64,000 bases of DNA from contig NZ_CP156084.1 of the NCBI RefSeq assembly GCF_040687965.1, forward strand, positions 2,046,501 to 2,110,500. Reading direction: 5' to 3'. Source of the DNA: Methylocystis echinoides. Lineage in GTDB: Bacteria; Pseudomonadota; Alphaproteobacteria; Rhizobiales; Beijerinckiaceae. Shown piece after piece: positions 43,044-52,548 of this stretch. Within the stretch, counting starts at the first letter, position 1. Each line of letters opens with the position of its first letter. A program made the position numbers and the translations under genes. The notes under the pieces were generated by a model. The model made no database searches. It worked only from the letters and a program-made list of their open reading frames with translations, and was not told the origin of the DNA.

Positions 43044-43961
43044 TTGGCTGAACACAGAAGCATAGGGGACGGTCATTTATCAGGGGAGCGGTTTTACGCT
43101 GACGGCCATCCGCTCGATGAAGTCCATTACATTGAAGCCAAGATCATCTTGAATGGGCTCCGCTTCACCTCGGTCCAGAGTTTCAAGGATTTTGCCAAGA
43201 TCGTGCGCAAGGCGGCCAAACGCGCCGGCGTCGATTTCGAGACGGAGTCTTGCGAGGGCCTGCGTCCTCAAATTCGAGAGGTGCTGTTTCTCGACACCAA
43301 GGACTTCGCACTTTATAATAACTTCTTCATTCTGCGCCGCCGCACGTCATATGAAGACGGGTTTCCCGCGGGCGAACCGGAAATCGTCTTCAAGTTTCGG
43401 CATCCTGATCTCGACGCCGCGTCGGCGCTGGATGTGCGGCCGAGCATACAGGGAGCCTATCGCATCAAGTTCAAGGAAGAATGGCTGCCTCGAAAGGACC
43501 GTATTGGCGGTTCGCGTTCGCTATTCTCCCATAATGTCGAATTCAAATTGAATCCCTTGCATTTCGCTAACGATCTCACGTCGAGCGAGACGCTTGCCGA
43601 GGTCTTTCCCGCCCTTCAGCCGTTGCTCAGTCGCACGAGACGACACTTGCAACTCGTCAATCACACGGCGGTCGAGGAGGTGCTGCAACAGCTCGGCTCC
43701 CTGGATTTTGGCAAGGGATTCGAGGCGGCGAGCAATGTCTCTGTATGGCGCGCACGGGGAGACCATCGCCAACTCGTGGGTGAATTTTCTTTTCAGAGCA
43801 AGTTCCAGCGGCGGGAGGATTTGAGCGCCAAGGCGCTCGAAAAATGCGCCGCGTTTTTTGCTTTGCTGCAACACGAGGCGCAGGACTGGGTCAGCCTTGG
43901 CGTCACCAAAACAGCCGCGGTATACCGGCTCAAAGGTAATCCTCCGCAAAGCCATGAGTAA
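43044..43961 (+). CDS. CYTH-like protein upstream of chromate transporter
   Basis: 305 residues if started at the TTG at 43044, 8 bases after GGAGG; the frame is open from 42894 but without a ribosome site. It looks like a CYTH/triphosphate-tunnel fold: EAKIILNGLRF near the start, then FLDTKDFALYNNFFILRRR (the DT-x-D...LRxR signature) and EPEIVFKFRH. The N-terminal E-x-E-x-K is degenerate. Its stop overlaps the chrA1 start by 8 bp, so it is co-translated with ChrA, an unusual pairing. Function unknown. Confidence 0.65.
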   Translation: MAEHRSIGDGHLSGERFYADGHPLDEVHYIEAKIILNGLRFTSVQSFKDFAKIVRKAAKRAGVDFETESCEGLRPQIREVLFLDTKDFALYNNFFILRRRTSYEDGFPAGEPEIVFKFRHPDLDAASALDVRPSIQGAYRIKFKEEWLPRKDRIGGSRSLFSHNVEFKLNPLHFANDLTSSETLAEVFPALQPLLSRTRRHLQLVNHTAVEEVLQQLGSLDFGKGFEAASNVSVWRARGDHRQLVGEFSFQSKFQRREDLSAKALEKCAAFFALLQHEAQDWVSLGVTKTAAVYRLKGNPPQSHE

Positions 43962-44517
43962 TGAATTGCATCCCGAGACAGAGGTGTCGCTCGGAAGGAT
44001 TTTTCTGGCGTTCTTGACGATCGGCGCAACCAGTTTCGGCGGCGGCGTGGTTGGCTATCTGCGCTCGAGTCTGGTCGGATCGCTCAAATGGGTCGACGAC
44101 GAGACTTTCGTCGAACTGCTCTCCATCAGCCAGTGCCTTCCCGGCCTCAACGCCTCCAATATGGCCATTCTCGTCGGCGACCGGTTGCGCGGCGGCCCCG
44201 GGGCCCTTTGCGCGCTTATTGGAATCTGTCTGCCCGGCGGTCTCATTATGGCGGCTGCGGCCGCAGCGTATCATGCAACGCATCGGGACTACCCCATCGT
44301 CACGGCGGTGCTTCATGGGGTGTCGGCGGCGGCCGTCGGCATGGTGCTCTACGTGGCTATCCAACTCGGCGCCAAGACCATCCGTCGCCCGTCTGAAATC
44401 TTCTTTGCCGCCGTCGCCCTTTTCATTGTTGCGGGGCTTCACCAATCCGTCCTGCTGGCGCTGGTTGCGGTCGGTGCGGTGGCGACAATCTGCTATCGTC
44501 CTAGGCGTGATCCATGA
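43954..44517 (+). CDS. chrA: Chromate transporter, N-terminal half protein
   Basis: 187 residues. Short-chain ChrA-family membrane protein with FLTIGATSFGGGVVGYLRSS and the signature QCLPGLNASNMAILVGDRLRGG, plus four to six hydrophobic spans. Paired half-size ChrA proteins act together as one chromate exporter. The next gene, overlapping by 4 bp, encodes the partner half. Substrate may be chromate or another oxyanion. Confidence 0.92.
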   Translation: MSNELHPETEVSLGRIFLAFLTIGATSFGGGVVGYLRSSLVGSLKWVDDETFVELLSISQCLPGLNASNMAILVGDRLRGGPGALCALIGICLPGGLIMAAAAAAYHATHRDYPIVTAVLHGVSAAAVGMVLYVAIQLGAKTIRRPSEIFFAAVALFIVAGLHQSVLLALVAVGAVATICYRPRRDP

Positions 44518-45035
44518 AAGAGATGATCGGTTTGGTGGGCGTTTCCGCTTATCTGTCGCTGCTCACGGTCGGCGGCGGCATGGCGGCCTTCCCGGAAATG
44601 AAGGACCTTACTGTTCGAGTCTTTCATTGGCTGACGGATTCGGAGCTCGTGCATCTTTACAGCCTCGGCCAAATGGCTCCGGGTCCCAATATGATGATGA
44701 TCGCCGCCATCGGCGAGTGGGTCGCCGGACCGAGCGGCGCGTTGCTTGTAACCATTGCTTTTTTCCTTCCGGCCGGAATGTTGACGTGGTGGGTTGGCCG
44801 ACTCTGGACGAATCTCGCCGACTGGCCCTGGCGCGCCTCGATCCAGCGCGCGCTTGGCGCGGTGTCGATTGGTCTGCTGCTCGCCGGCGTCATCAGCATT
44901 GCGAAGGCGGCGGTCGCGGGATGGACTGGCGGCGCGATCGCCGCCGCCGTGTTCGCCGTTTTAATGCTCACGCATATGAATCCCTTGCCGCTCATGTTGC
45001 TGGCGGCGGGGGCGGGCGTCTTTCTTTTTCGTTAG
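44514..45035 (+). CDS. chrA: Chromate transporter, C-terminal half protein
   Basis: 173 residues. Second short ChrA protein with LLTVGGGMAAFPEMKD, LGQMAPGPNMMMIAAIGEWVAG (family signature) and FFLPAGMLTWWVGR. Expected to be oppositely oriented to its partner and to form a heterodimer. It is the last gene of the three-gene unit starting with the CYTH-like gene. Confidence 0.92.
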   Translation: MKEMIGLVGVSAYLSLLTVGGGMAAFPEMKDLTVRVFHWLTDSELVHLYSLGQMAPGPNMMMIAAIGEWVAGPSGALLVTIAFFLPAGMLTWWVGRLWTNLADWPWRASIQRALGAVSIGLLLAGVISIAKAAVAGWTGGAIAAAVFAVLMLTHMNPLPLMLLAAGAGVFLFR

Positions 45036-45138
45036 GGCGGCGCCCCCGAAGTCTTGAAGGAAACGGCTCCGGCCATCTCCTGTCTGGCGCACAAAATGCT
45101 TCCCTGCGCTTGGTGTCAAACAAAGTCGGGAAGCGGAC

Positions 45139-45393
45139 ATGTCCGAGGCGCAAACATCAACTAATGGTTACTTTATCGACTGGGACGGCAAGCTTCGCCC
45201 GATTGACCGGCCCGGCAAAGGCCTGCGTTGTGAAGTGGATCTCAAAGCGAAATATGTAATGGTTTTCAATAAATATGGCGGCCTGGACCACGAATCCACC
45301 TGGTACCCGGACGAGGCCGCCGTTGCGAAGGCCGGCATCAAGATTGCTTACGCGGACCTCGAGGCGCCGATTCGCATTTCCTCGATCAGCTGA
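45139..45393 (+). CDS. Small hypothetical soluble protein
   Basis: 84 residues, behind GTCGGGAAGCGGAC. Composition and pattern (GYFIDWDGKLRPIDRPGKGL, YVMVFNKYGGLDHESTWYP) suggest a small beta-rich soluble domain. No signal peptide. Not recognised. It is convergent with the amine oxidase gene; the stops are 11 bp apart. Confidence 0.6.
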   Translation: MSEAQTSTNGYFIDWDGKLRPIDRPGKGLRCEVDLKAKYVMVFNKYGGLDHESTWYPDEAAVAKAGIKIAYADLEAPIRISSIS

Positions 45394-45404
45394 GGGATCG
45401 CCCG

Positions 45405-46982
45405 TCACGCGGCGCGCTTGGCCAGCAGCCGGCTGTTCGCCGCGATAGAGAATTCCCGCCAAGCGGCCGCGATGTCGCGCAACGTGGTCGAGACATATTC
45501 TTTCGACGGCCTGTGCTCGAGCGGAAAATTCGAAAGCGCACAGGACGTCTGGTTGAAGTCGATCGCCGCGTCCAGCAGGGCCTGGATGGCGCCGTCGAAT
45601 GCGGCCTGCACTTGCGGCGTGAGATCGCAGCGTCCGCGTTCGACTGCGACGTCGGTGAGATCGAAAGGCAAGTCTTCGATCACCGCCAGCGCCTCGGCGA
45701 ACAGGGCCTCCATCGCGCCGAGCATCGCCCGCTGCGTGAGTTGCTCCCTTTGTCCACGTGACAGAGCGTCTTTCAGTCTTTCCCGATAGCTCGCGAAAGT
45801 CGCCGTGCGCTTCGAAGCGACCCATTGCGCAAAGCGCTCGAGCGAGCGCTGGTTGACGTCAAGGGAGTCATGCGACGCGCGTCGCGTTTCGGCGCGTCGA
45901 GCGGGCGCCAGTTGCCCTTCGATGCGCCGGGCGGCGTTGAGGGCGCCCTCGACATAGCCGCCCCCGTCGCGCGCCGTCTCCGTCCCGCCGATATAGAGCT
46001 TGCCGTCCCAGAGCGGCGCGCCAAGGAGCGGCGCGCCATAGTCGGGATGCGCGCCCGACCCGGCCCGGTCCTCTTCCGAACAGGTGAAGGGCTCCCGCGC
46101 CCAATCCAAGAGATGCAGCTCCCCATTTTCGAGCGCCTTGCCGAAGAGCTGGACGAATTGGCTGGCCGCGAGCATCGGAAGGCCCTTGCGAAACCGCTCG
46201 CGCGCGTTGGGCGGCAGTGCGAAAAAGCCGCCGAGCGCGGCCCTCTCGCCTGAAGCGTCGCAGGCGTCGAAAACTTCGCCGAGCACGGCCTGCCCGTGAG
46301 GCACGAAGGCGTTTCCGGAAAGTCCGCGCGCGCGCCAGGCCGGCGGGTCGGAAAAGCCGATGACCGCTTTGGCTTGCGCCGCCATCCAGGTGGGCGTGTC
46401 TCGCATTGTCGCCGTAAGGTCGGCGGGCAGGGGCGGGGCAAAGTGTATCCGTTCGACCATAAGGCGCGGCGGGAGGGCGAGAACGACCTTGCGGGCGCAT
46501 GTGATCACCGTCTCGCCGCGGCGATCGAACCGGAGTTCGACATATTCGTGACAATTGCGCGCCTGCAACAGAACATGTTGGAGATGCGCCTTCGCGCCGG
46601 GAACCTCGGCGGCCAAACGCTCGACGAGCGCCGCCATGCCGCCGTGCAACCGGCGAGCCCCGCCGTGCAGGCGAGGCGAAAATTGGACGGCTGGGGGCGC
46701 TTCCGCATCGCTCATCAGCAAGACGTCGCCGGGGTCGTGCTGATCGAGAGCCTTGAGGCCGAGCTCGCCAATGAGCGCGACCATTGCCGGCTGGCTGTCC
46801 GGCCAAAACCAGGTCGGCCCAAGATCGAGCTTTTGTCCGCTTGGCGGGTTTTCTACAGAAAAAGCGCGGCCGCCCAACCTGTCGCGCGCCTCGAACAGCG
46901 CGACGGCGGCGCCTGCCTTTGCAAGGCGCCGGGCGAGCGCGAGGCCGCAAATCCCAGCGCCCACTATTGCGACATCGAGCAC
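45405..46982 (-). CDS. FAD-dependent amine oxidase family protein
   Basis: 525 residues with a GTG start at 46982, 7 bases after CGGAG; the dinucleotide-binding motif follows at once (DVAIVGAGICGLALARRLAKAG, then FEARDRLGGRA). The C-terminal FAD motif (PLWDGKLYIGGTETARDGGGYVEGAL) is that of flavin monoamine oxidases. No export signal, so cytoplasmic. A C-terminal extension of about 140 helical residues is extra. The substrate, a primary amine or related compound, is unknown. It is divergent from the ATPase-adaptor fusion. Confidence 0.88.
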   Translation of the reverse strand: MLDVAIVGAGICGLALARRLAKAGAAVALFEARDRLGGRAFSVENPPSGQKLDLGPTWFWPDSQPAMVALIGELGLKALDQHDPGDVLLMSDAEAPPAVQFSPRLHGGARRLHGGMAALVERLAAEVPGAKAHLQHVLLQARNCHEYVELRFDRRGETVITCARKVVLALPPRLMVERIHFAPPLPADLTATMRDTPTWMAAQAKAVIGFSDPPAWRARGLSGNAFVPHGQAVLGEVFDACDASGERAALGGFFALPPNARERFRKGLPMLAASQFVQLFGKALENGELHLLDWAREPFTCSEEDRAGSGAHPDYGAPLLGAPLWDGKLYIGGTETARDGGGYVEGALNAARRIEGQLAPARRAETRRASHDSLDVNQRSLERFAQWVASKRTATFASYRERLKDALSRGQREQLTQRAMLGAMEALFAEALAVIEDLPFDLTDVAVERGRCDLTPQVQAAFDGAIQALLDAAIDFNQTSCALSNFPLEHRPSKEYVSTTLRDIAAAWREFSIAANSRLLAKRAA

Positions 46983-47380
46983 TGCGCGCTCCGCTTCGTT
47001 TCCTTGGGACGCGTGACGCAAGGCGCGTGCCGCCACGCGTGTATTACTAAAGCGTGCGAGAGCGTGGCGCTTCACGAGGCGCGCGTTTGCCTGGCGCGGC
47101 TTCAGCAGCGGCCAACGATCCAAAGCGGCCGGCGGCCGGTCGGGGCGGCGTCTCCTCTTGTCCTTCTGTTCGGCCGTTTGCCTGAGCAGCCCGCTACTCT
47201 ATCTCTTGTTTGAACGTCTTGACCGAAACAAGTCGCACGGCGCAGAGGCCAGCTTTGCTGGGCGCAAGCGCCCGGGGAATGCGCCAGCGCTACGGACGAG
47301 GCGAGGATGTCGCGCAACGGCCAGTTGCGCCCGCTGTGGAGCGGCGCGAGCGAAAGCCAAACATTGGGCGAAACAGGAGC
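46983..47380. other. Divergent intergenic region upstream of ATPase fusion
   Basis: About 400 bases between the GTG of the amine oxidase gene and the ATG of the fusion. The ATPase frame is open back to 47210, but that part lacks a ribosome site and family similarity. Promoters for both genes must lie here; none was singled out. Confidence 0.5.
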
Positions 47381-50300
47381 ATGATGCAGGGACTGACGAC
47401 CCTCGAGGCGCGCGCGCGCCTCGCCGAATTCGGCCCGAACACACTGCCAGAAGCGCGACCGCCCTCCTTCGCAGCGGTTTTCCTCAGACAGTTTCTCAGT
47501 CCGCTGATTTACATTCTCGTCGCCGCGGCCGCCGTTGCGATGACGATCGGCGACGCAAAAGACGCCGCTTTCATCGGCGTCGTATTGATCGTCAACGGGA
47601 TTATCGGCGCGGTTCAGGAATATTCGGCGGGTCAGGCGGCGGCCGCGCTGCGCCAGAAGGATCAGCCCCATGCGCTCGTGTTGCGCGACGGCGTCCAGCA
47701 GGAAATTGACGCGCGCGATCTCGTGCCGAGCGACATCGTCTTCCTCGAGGCCGGACGCCGCGTGCCTGCGGACATGCGCCTCATCGAGACGGTTGATCTG
47801 CGCTGCGATGAATCGCTGCTCACAGGCGAATCTCTCCCAGTGAAAAAGCGCGCCGCGGCCGACGTGAAGCCGGCGCCGCGCGACGGGATGGCCTTCGCCG
47901 GGTCGATGGTCATCCGTGGGCGCGGCGTCGGCGAAGCGACAGCGACGGGTCGCGCGACGGAGGTTGGCAAAATCGCCGGAGAGCTCATCAAGCCGTCTGC
48001 GTCTCAGCCGCCGCTGATCATCCGAATGGAGCGCTTCTCCAAGCTCATCGCGATTCTGGTCGCCGTCGCCGTCGCGATTCTGATGATTGTCGGTTATTTG
48101 CGCCACATCGGCCTCGTGGACCTTTTCATGATGGCGGTCGGACTCGCCGTCTCGGCCATTCCGGAAGGACTTCCGGTCGCGATCGCCGTGGCGCTGGCGA
48201 TCGGCATGCGGCGCATGGCCAAAGCCAATGTGATCGTGCGGAAGATGGCGGCGGTCGAGTCGCTCGGCTCCTGCACCCTCATCGCCACCGACAAGACCGG
48301 CACGCTCACCCGCAATGAGCTCACCGTCACCGAAATCGTCTTGGCCGACGGATCGGCTCTCTCCCTTCAGCCGGACGAGGGCGTCGAATCCTATTGCTTC
48401 CGCGGCGTAGCGCCCAATGAACAGGCCGATCTCCTGCTCGCGGCGCTGCTGCGTGCGGCGGCGCTCCCCAATGAAGCAGAGATCCGGCGCGAGAGGGAAG
48501 AGGTTCGGGGCGTAGGCGACACCGTCGACGTCGCCCTGCTCGTCGCCGCGCACCGAAGCGGCGTCGGGCATGAGGAGCTCAGAGCGCGCTATCCGCTGGT
48601 GAAGCGCATCCCCTACGAGCCAGACCTCAAATATGCGGCGTCCTTCCATCTCCACGAAGAGAAGGACGCCGTGCGCGTCTTCGTGAAGGGCGCCCCCGAG
48701 ACGTTGATCGCCATGGCCGGCCGGATGGATGTCGGCGGCGCGCTGGCGCCAATCGACCGCGACGCCCTCTCTCGACAGAAGGACGCGCTTTCGGCCAGAG
48801 GGCTGCGCGTTCTGGCCTTCGCCGAGGGCGAAATCGCGCCGGAGCCGGACCATGGCTATGGCCCGCGCCATCTCGAAAATCTCGTGTTTCTCGGCCTCGT
48901 CGGCATGCATGATCCGCTGCGGCCGGACGTGCGGCGCGCCATCGGCGCGTGTCATGACGCCGGCGTCGTTGTGACGATGGTGACCGGCGACGCCCCCGGC
49001 ACGGCCGCGGCCATCGCCAAAGAGGCGGGCATGGCTTTTTCCCCGGACCAGATCGTGACGGGCGACGCGGTGAAGCGCGCAGAGGAAGCGGGAGAAAGCG
49101 CACTCGACGCGTTGACCCGCCGCGCGCGGATCTACGCCCGCGTCGAGCCGATCCAGAAGCTCGCAATCGTCCTGTCGCTGACGCGCAACGGCCATTTCGT
49201 CGCCGTCACGGGCGATGGGGTGAATGACGCGCCGGCGCTCAAACATGCGCATGTCGGCGTCGCAATGGGCAAGCAGGGGACGGACGTCGCAAAGGAAAGC
49301 GCCGACATCATCATCGCCGACGATAATTTCGCATCGATCGTGCGCGGCGTTTTCGAAGGCCGCGTCGCCTACGCCAATATCCGCAAGGTCATCTTCCTTC
49401 TGGTTTCGACCGGCGCAGCCGAGCTGCTTCTCTTCCTGCTCGCGATCCCGGCCGGCATGCCCATGCCCCTGTTGCCCGTGCAATTGCTGTGGCTCAACCT
49501 CGTCACCAATGGCGTTCAGCATGTCGCGCTGGCCGCCGAAAAGCCGGAGGGCGACGAGCTGACCTATCCGCCGCGCAAGCCGGAGGAGCCGATCTTCGAC
49601 CGGGTGATGATCACGCGCAACGCCTATTCGGCGCTCGTCATGGCCGGAGTCGGCTTCGGCCTGTTTTACTGGCTGATCGCTCAGGGCGCCGACGCCGATC
49701 ACGCGCGGAACCTGCTGCTTCTGCTTTTCGTCATCTTTGAAAACTTCCAGGCGCTGAATGCGCGTTCGGAACGTCATTCGCTCTTCCACAGGGGGCTTTT
49801 CTCCAGTCCGCTGTTGGTTGCGAGCGTCTTCGGCGCGCAGGCGCTTCATCTAGCGGCGTCGCATGTCCCCGGCCTCGCCGATACGCTGCGAATCTGGCCG
49901 CCGACGGTCGCGGAATGGGGCGCGTTGCTCGCCGCGGGCTCGTCGCTCCTCCTCGTGATGGAGCTGGAAAAATGGTGGACGGAGCGTCACAAGCGGCCGA
50001 AGTCGCGGCGAGGGCCTGCGGCTGTGACCGTCGCGTCCGCCCGCCTTGGCCGCTACGCGGCCGTCGCGGCGAGCGCCGCGCTTTTCGTGACGGCGGTCGT
50101 GGGCGGAGCGCTTTATTGGCGAACGATTCGGCAAGGCGCGCCTCATGAATTTGCGACGGTCGAGCGCGGCGAGATCGTCGGCGTTGCCGAAGTGGCGGGC
50201 GTCGTCGTTTCCGCGCCGCCGGCCGAGGCGGCTGCGCCTGTCGCCGGGAAGATCGAGGCTGTCGCCTGCAACAACGGCGAGCGCGTCGAAGCGGGGCGGG

Positions 50301-51097
50301 TCTGCGCCAGGATCATTCCGCCTGACCGCCAAGCCGAAATCGACCGCGCGCGCAGGGCCCTCTCTGTCGCGCAGGCGGCGCAGCGCAAGAGCGCCACCGC
50401 GGTCGACCGTGCGGCGAGGGCGCGCCCCAGCGCCGCGATTGCTCGCGCAAAGGCCCGTCTGGCGCAAGCGCAGACCGTGACGGTCCAGCGCGAAGCGGCG
50501 TTGCGCGCGGCGCAGGAGAAGGGCGCGCCGGTCATCGCGCCGATCGGCGGGACCATTGGCGAGAGCCGCCTGGAGACCCGCCGCGCAACGCATGTGGGCG
50601 AGCGGCTTTTTCAGGTCACGCCAGCGGAAAGAACCTTGCGCATTGAAGCTGTCGCCCCCGACGCGGGCGCGCCGCCGCCGCTCGGCGCCCCGGCGACGGT
50701 GAGTTTTACTAGGGATCCGTCGCAGCGCGTTAAAGGCGAGGTGCTCGCAACCCTTCAAGGAAAGGACGGCCCGAGGATCGTCATTGAGACCCGGACCCTC
50801 CCTTCCAGTGCGCAACCCGGCGCGACGGCGTTGCTGCACATAGAGCTTGACCGCAGAAAAGATGTCCTGCGCGTTCCGCGCCATGCCCTGCAATACGCGC
50901 CCGCAGGCAGCGCGTCGCTGGAGCCGCCGCCCGCCGGATGGGCGCGTGTGTGGGCGTGGCGCAACGGGGTCGCGGTTCCGGTCGTCATCCAGCCGGGCCT
51001 CGATGACGGCGTATTTGTCGAGATCAAGGCCGGGGCGATCGACGCGGGCGATCAGGTGGTCGTCAACGGGGGCGGGCTGGCGTCTCAGACACTTTGA
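47381..51097 (+). CDS. P2-type ATPase fused to MacA/HlyD-type periplasmic adaptor
   Basis: 1238 residues from the ATG at 47381 (47384 is equally good), behind AGGAGC. Residues 1-885 are a complete P2-type cation ATPase: LTGESLPV actuator, IPEGLPVAIAVALAIG, DKTGT (Asp304), KGAPETLI nucleotide loop, GDGVND (611-616) and ten hydrophobic spans. A basic linker (RHKRPKSRRG) leads to an extra helix (about 888-913). Residues 914-1238 form a membrane-fusion protein: lipoyl half-motifs (APVAGKIEAVACNNGERV; APIGGTIGESRLETRR) around an Ala/Arg/Gln helical hairpin, a beta-barrel part and a MacA-like end (LRVPRHALQY, IDAGDQVVVNG). The adaptor should lie in the periplasm. No separate outer-membrane channel gene is adjacent. 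Confidence 0.9.
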   Translation: MMQGLTTLEARARLAEFGPNTLPEARPPSFAAVFLRQFLSPLIYILVAAAAVAMTIGDAKDAAFIGVVLIVNGIIGAVQEYSAGQAAAALRQKDQPHALVLRDGVQQEIDARDLVPSDIVFLEAGRRVPADMRLIETVDLRCDESLLTGESLPVKKRAAADVKPAPRDGMAFAGSMVIRGRGVGEATATGRATEVGKIAGELIKPSASQPPLIIRMERFSKLIAILVAVAVAILMIVGYLRHIGLVDLFMMAVGLAVSAIPEGLPVAIAVALAIGMRRMAKANVIVRKMAAVESLGSCTLIATDKTGTLTRNELTVTEIVLADGSALSLQPDEGVESYCFRGVAPNEQADLLLAALLRAAALPNEAEIRREREEVRGVGDTVDVALLVAAHRSGVGHEELRARYPLVKRIPYEPDLKYAASFHLHEEKDAVRVFVKGAPETLIAMAGRMDVGGALAPIDRDALSRQKDALSARGLRVLAFAEGEIAPEPDHGYGPRHLENLVFLGLVGMHDPLRPDVRRAIGACHDAGVVVTMVTGDAPGTAAAIAKEAGMAFSPDQIVTGDAVKRAEEAGESALDALTRRARIYARVEPIQKLAIVLSLTRNGHFVAVTGDGVNDAPALKHAHVGVAMGKQGTDVAKESADIIIADDNFASIVRGVFEGRVAYANIRKVIFLLVSTGAAELLLFLLAIPAGMPMPLLPVQLLWLNLVTNGVQHVALAAEKPEGDELTYPPRKPEEPIFDRVMITRNAYSALVMAGVGFGLFYWLIAQGADADHARNLLLLLFVIFENFQALNARSERHSLFHRGLFSSPLLVASVFGAQALHLAASHVPGLADTLRIWPPTVAEWGALLAAGSSLLLVMELEKWWTERHKRPKSRRGPAAVTVASARLGRYAAVAASAALFVTAVVGGALYWRTIRQGAPHEFATVERGEIVGVAEVAGVVVSAPPAEAAAPVAGKIEAVACNNGERVEAGRVCARIIPPDRQAEIDRARRALSVAQAAQRKSATAVDRAARARPSAAIARAKARLAQAQTVTVQREAALRAAQEKGAPVIAPIGGTIGESRLETRRATHVGERLFQVTPAERTLRIEAVAPDAGAPPPLGAPATVSFTRDPSQRVKGEVLATLQGKDGPRIVIETRTLPSSAQPGATALLHIELDRRKDVLRVPRHALQYAPAGSASLEPPPAGWARVWAWRNGVAVPVVIQPGLDDGVFVEIKAGAIDAGDQVVVNGGGLASQTL

Positions 51098-51281
51098 CGC
51101 GCCTTTCAAAATGCTCTGGGACCCAGGTCGGACCGGAGAACGGCGCGAAGGCGGTCGGGACATCACCGTTCAAAGTTTACACCTCTGTTCAGCCATTGCT
51201 TTTCCATCGGCCTATGTCCTCGACATGAAACCTGCCGTCGTGCTTCCTTGTGGCCCGGGGAATGGATACGGGGCCGACGTC

Positions 51282-52388
51282 ATGCTGCAAGTTTTCTGTT
51301 CGCCTTCCAGATATGTTCAAGGTCGGAACGCTACGCGATCCTTGGCGGCGGAGCTTCAGCGACTGGGCGTTTCGGGCATGGCGCTGATCATTGCAAGCCG
51401 AACTGCTCGGCGCATTGCCGAAGCAGCCTGGGCGGAGACCTTTCCTTCCGCAGGGCTGCAATTCACCGTTCTGGATTTTGCCGGCGAATGTAGCTTTCCG
51501 GAGATCTTGCGCGGAAAGGAAGCCGCGCGGCGGGCGTCGGCCTCGGTGATCATCGGCGCTGGGGGCGGCAAGACCTTGGATACGGCGCGGGCGGTCGCCT
51601 CGGAACTCAATCTGCCGGTCGCCTGTTGCCCGACGACCGCGTCGAGCGACGCGCCCTGCAGCGCGCTTTCCGTTGTTTATACGGAAGACGGCGTGTTCGA
51701 GCGATGCCTCTATTACAAGCGAAACCCCGATCTCGTCCTCGTCGATAGCGCCGTCATTGCGCGCGCGCCGGTGCGGCAACTGATCTCGGGCATGGGCGAC
51801 GCGCTCGCGACATATTTTGAGGCGGAGGCGTCAATGCGCGCCCATCGAAAGAATGTGGTCGGCGGCGTGAGCACATTGGCCGCGGGCGCAATCGCCGAAC
51901 TCTGTTACAAGACGCTCCTGAACGACGGGACATCGGCCGTGGCTGCGGCGCGTGTGGGGGCGATCACGCCCGCGCTCGAGCGCATCAGAGAAGCAAACAC
52001 CCTTCTCTCCGGCGTCGGCTTCGAGTCGGGCGGCCTGGCCGTCGCCCCTTCCGTTCACAATGGATTGACCGCCGCTCGCGAAACGCATGATCGCCTGCAT
52101 GGCGAAAAGGTCGCATTCGGAACGCTCGTTCAGCTTGTTCTGGAAGGAAAGCACAGTTCGGTCATGGAGGAGGTCATGGGCTTCTGCCTGTCTGTCGGCT
52201 TGCCAGTGACGCTCGCCGAGCTTGGTCTCGACAGGTTGACGAAGGAAAAGGCGCGCGCCATTGCGGAACGCGCCATCGCTCCCGGAGAGAGCGCGCATAA
52301 CGAGCCTTTCGAAGTCACCGCCGAGGCTGTCATGGATGCGCTCTACGCTGCGGATTCCGCAGGCGTGGCGTTCAAGTCGCGCGTTTGA
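51282..52388 (+). CDS. gldA: Glycerol dehydrogenase family enzyme
   Basis: 368 residues from the ATG at 51282 (MLQVFCSPSRYVQG), matching the usual GldA start; an ATG at 51225 is possible. Iron/zinc-type polyol dehydrogenase fold: GAGGGKTLDTARAVA (NAD binding), CPTTASSDAPCSALSVVY, GMGDALATYFEAEA and ESGGLAVAPSVHNGL with metal ligands, and HGEKVAFGTL carrying the second His. Oxidises glycerol to dihydroxyacetone with NAD, or a similar polyol. It follows the ATPase fusion by about 185 bp; a functional link is not evident. Confidence 0.9.
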   Translation: MLQVFCSPSRYVQGRNATRSLAAELQRLGVSGMALIIASRTARRIAEAAWAETFPSAGLQFTVLDFAGECSFPEILRGKEAARRASASVIIGAGGGKTLDTARAVASELNLPVACCPTTASSDAPCSALSVVYTEDGVFERCLYYKRNPDLVLVDSAVIARAPVRQLISGMGDALATYFEAEASMRAHRKNVVGGVSTLAAGAIAELCYKTLLNDGTSAVAAARVGAITPALERIREANTLLSGVGFESGGLAVAPSVHNGLTAARETHDRLHGEKVAFGTLVQLVLEGKHSSVMEEVMGFCLSVGLPVTLAELGLDRLTKEKARAIAERAIAPGESAHNEPFEVTAEAVMDALYAADSAGVAFKSRV

Positions 52389-52548
52389 CGGCGCGCCAAA
52401 CGCATGACCGCAGAAAGCGGGCCGCATGCGGGCGTCGAAATGATTCACGCGCGCCGAAGGGACCTCGCCCGCCTGGACCGCGGCGGCGCCCTGGCCTAAG
52501 CTGCAAAGCAAAATTCTCCCTGGCTATCCAGCTCAGAGACTCGCGCAT

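Noticed and set aside
47102-49849. Very long open frame antisense to the ATPase fusion
   Set aside because: Arg/Asp/His-rich translation without domains. It mirrors the high-GC third-codon bias of the real gene, whose motifs are unambiguous.
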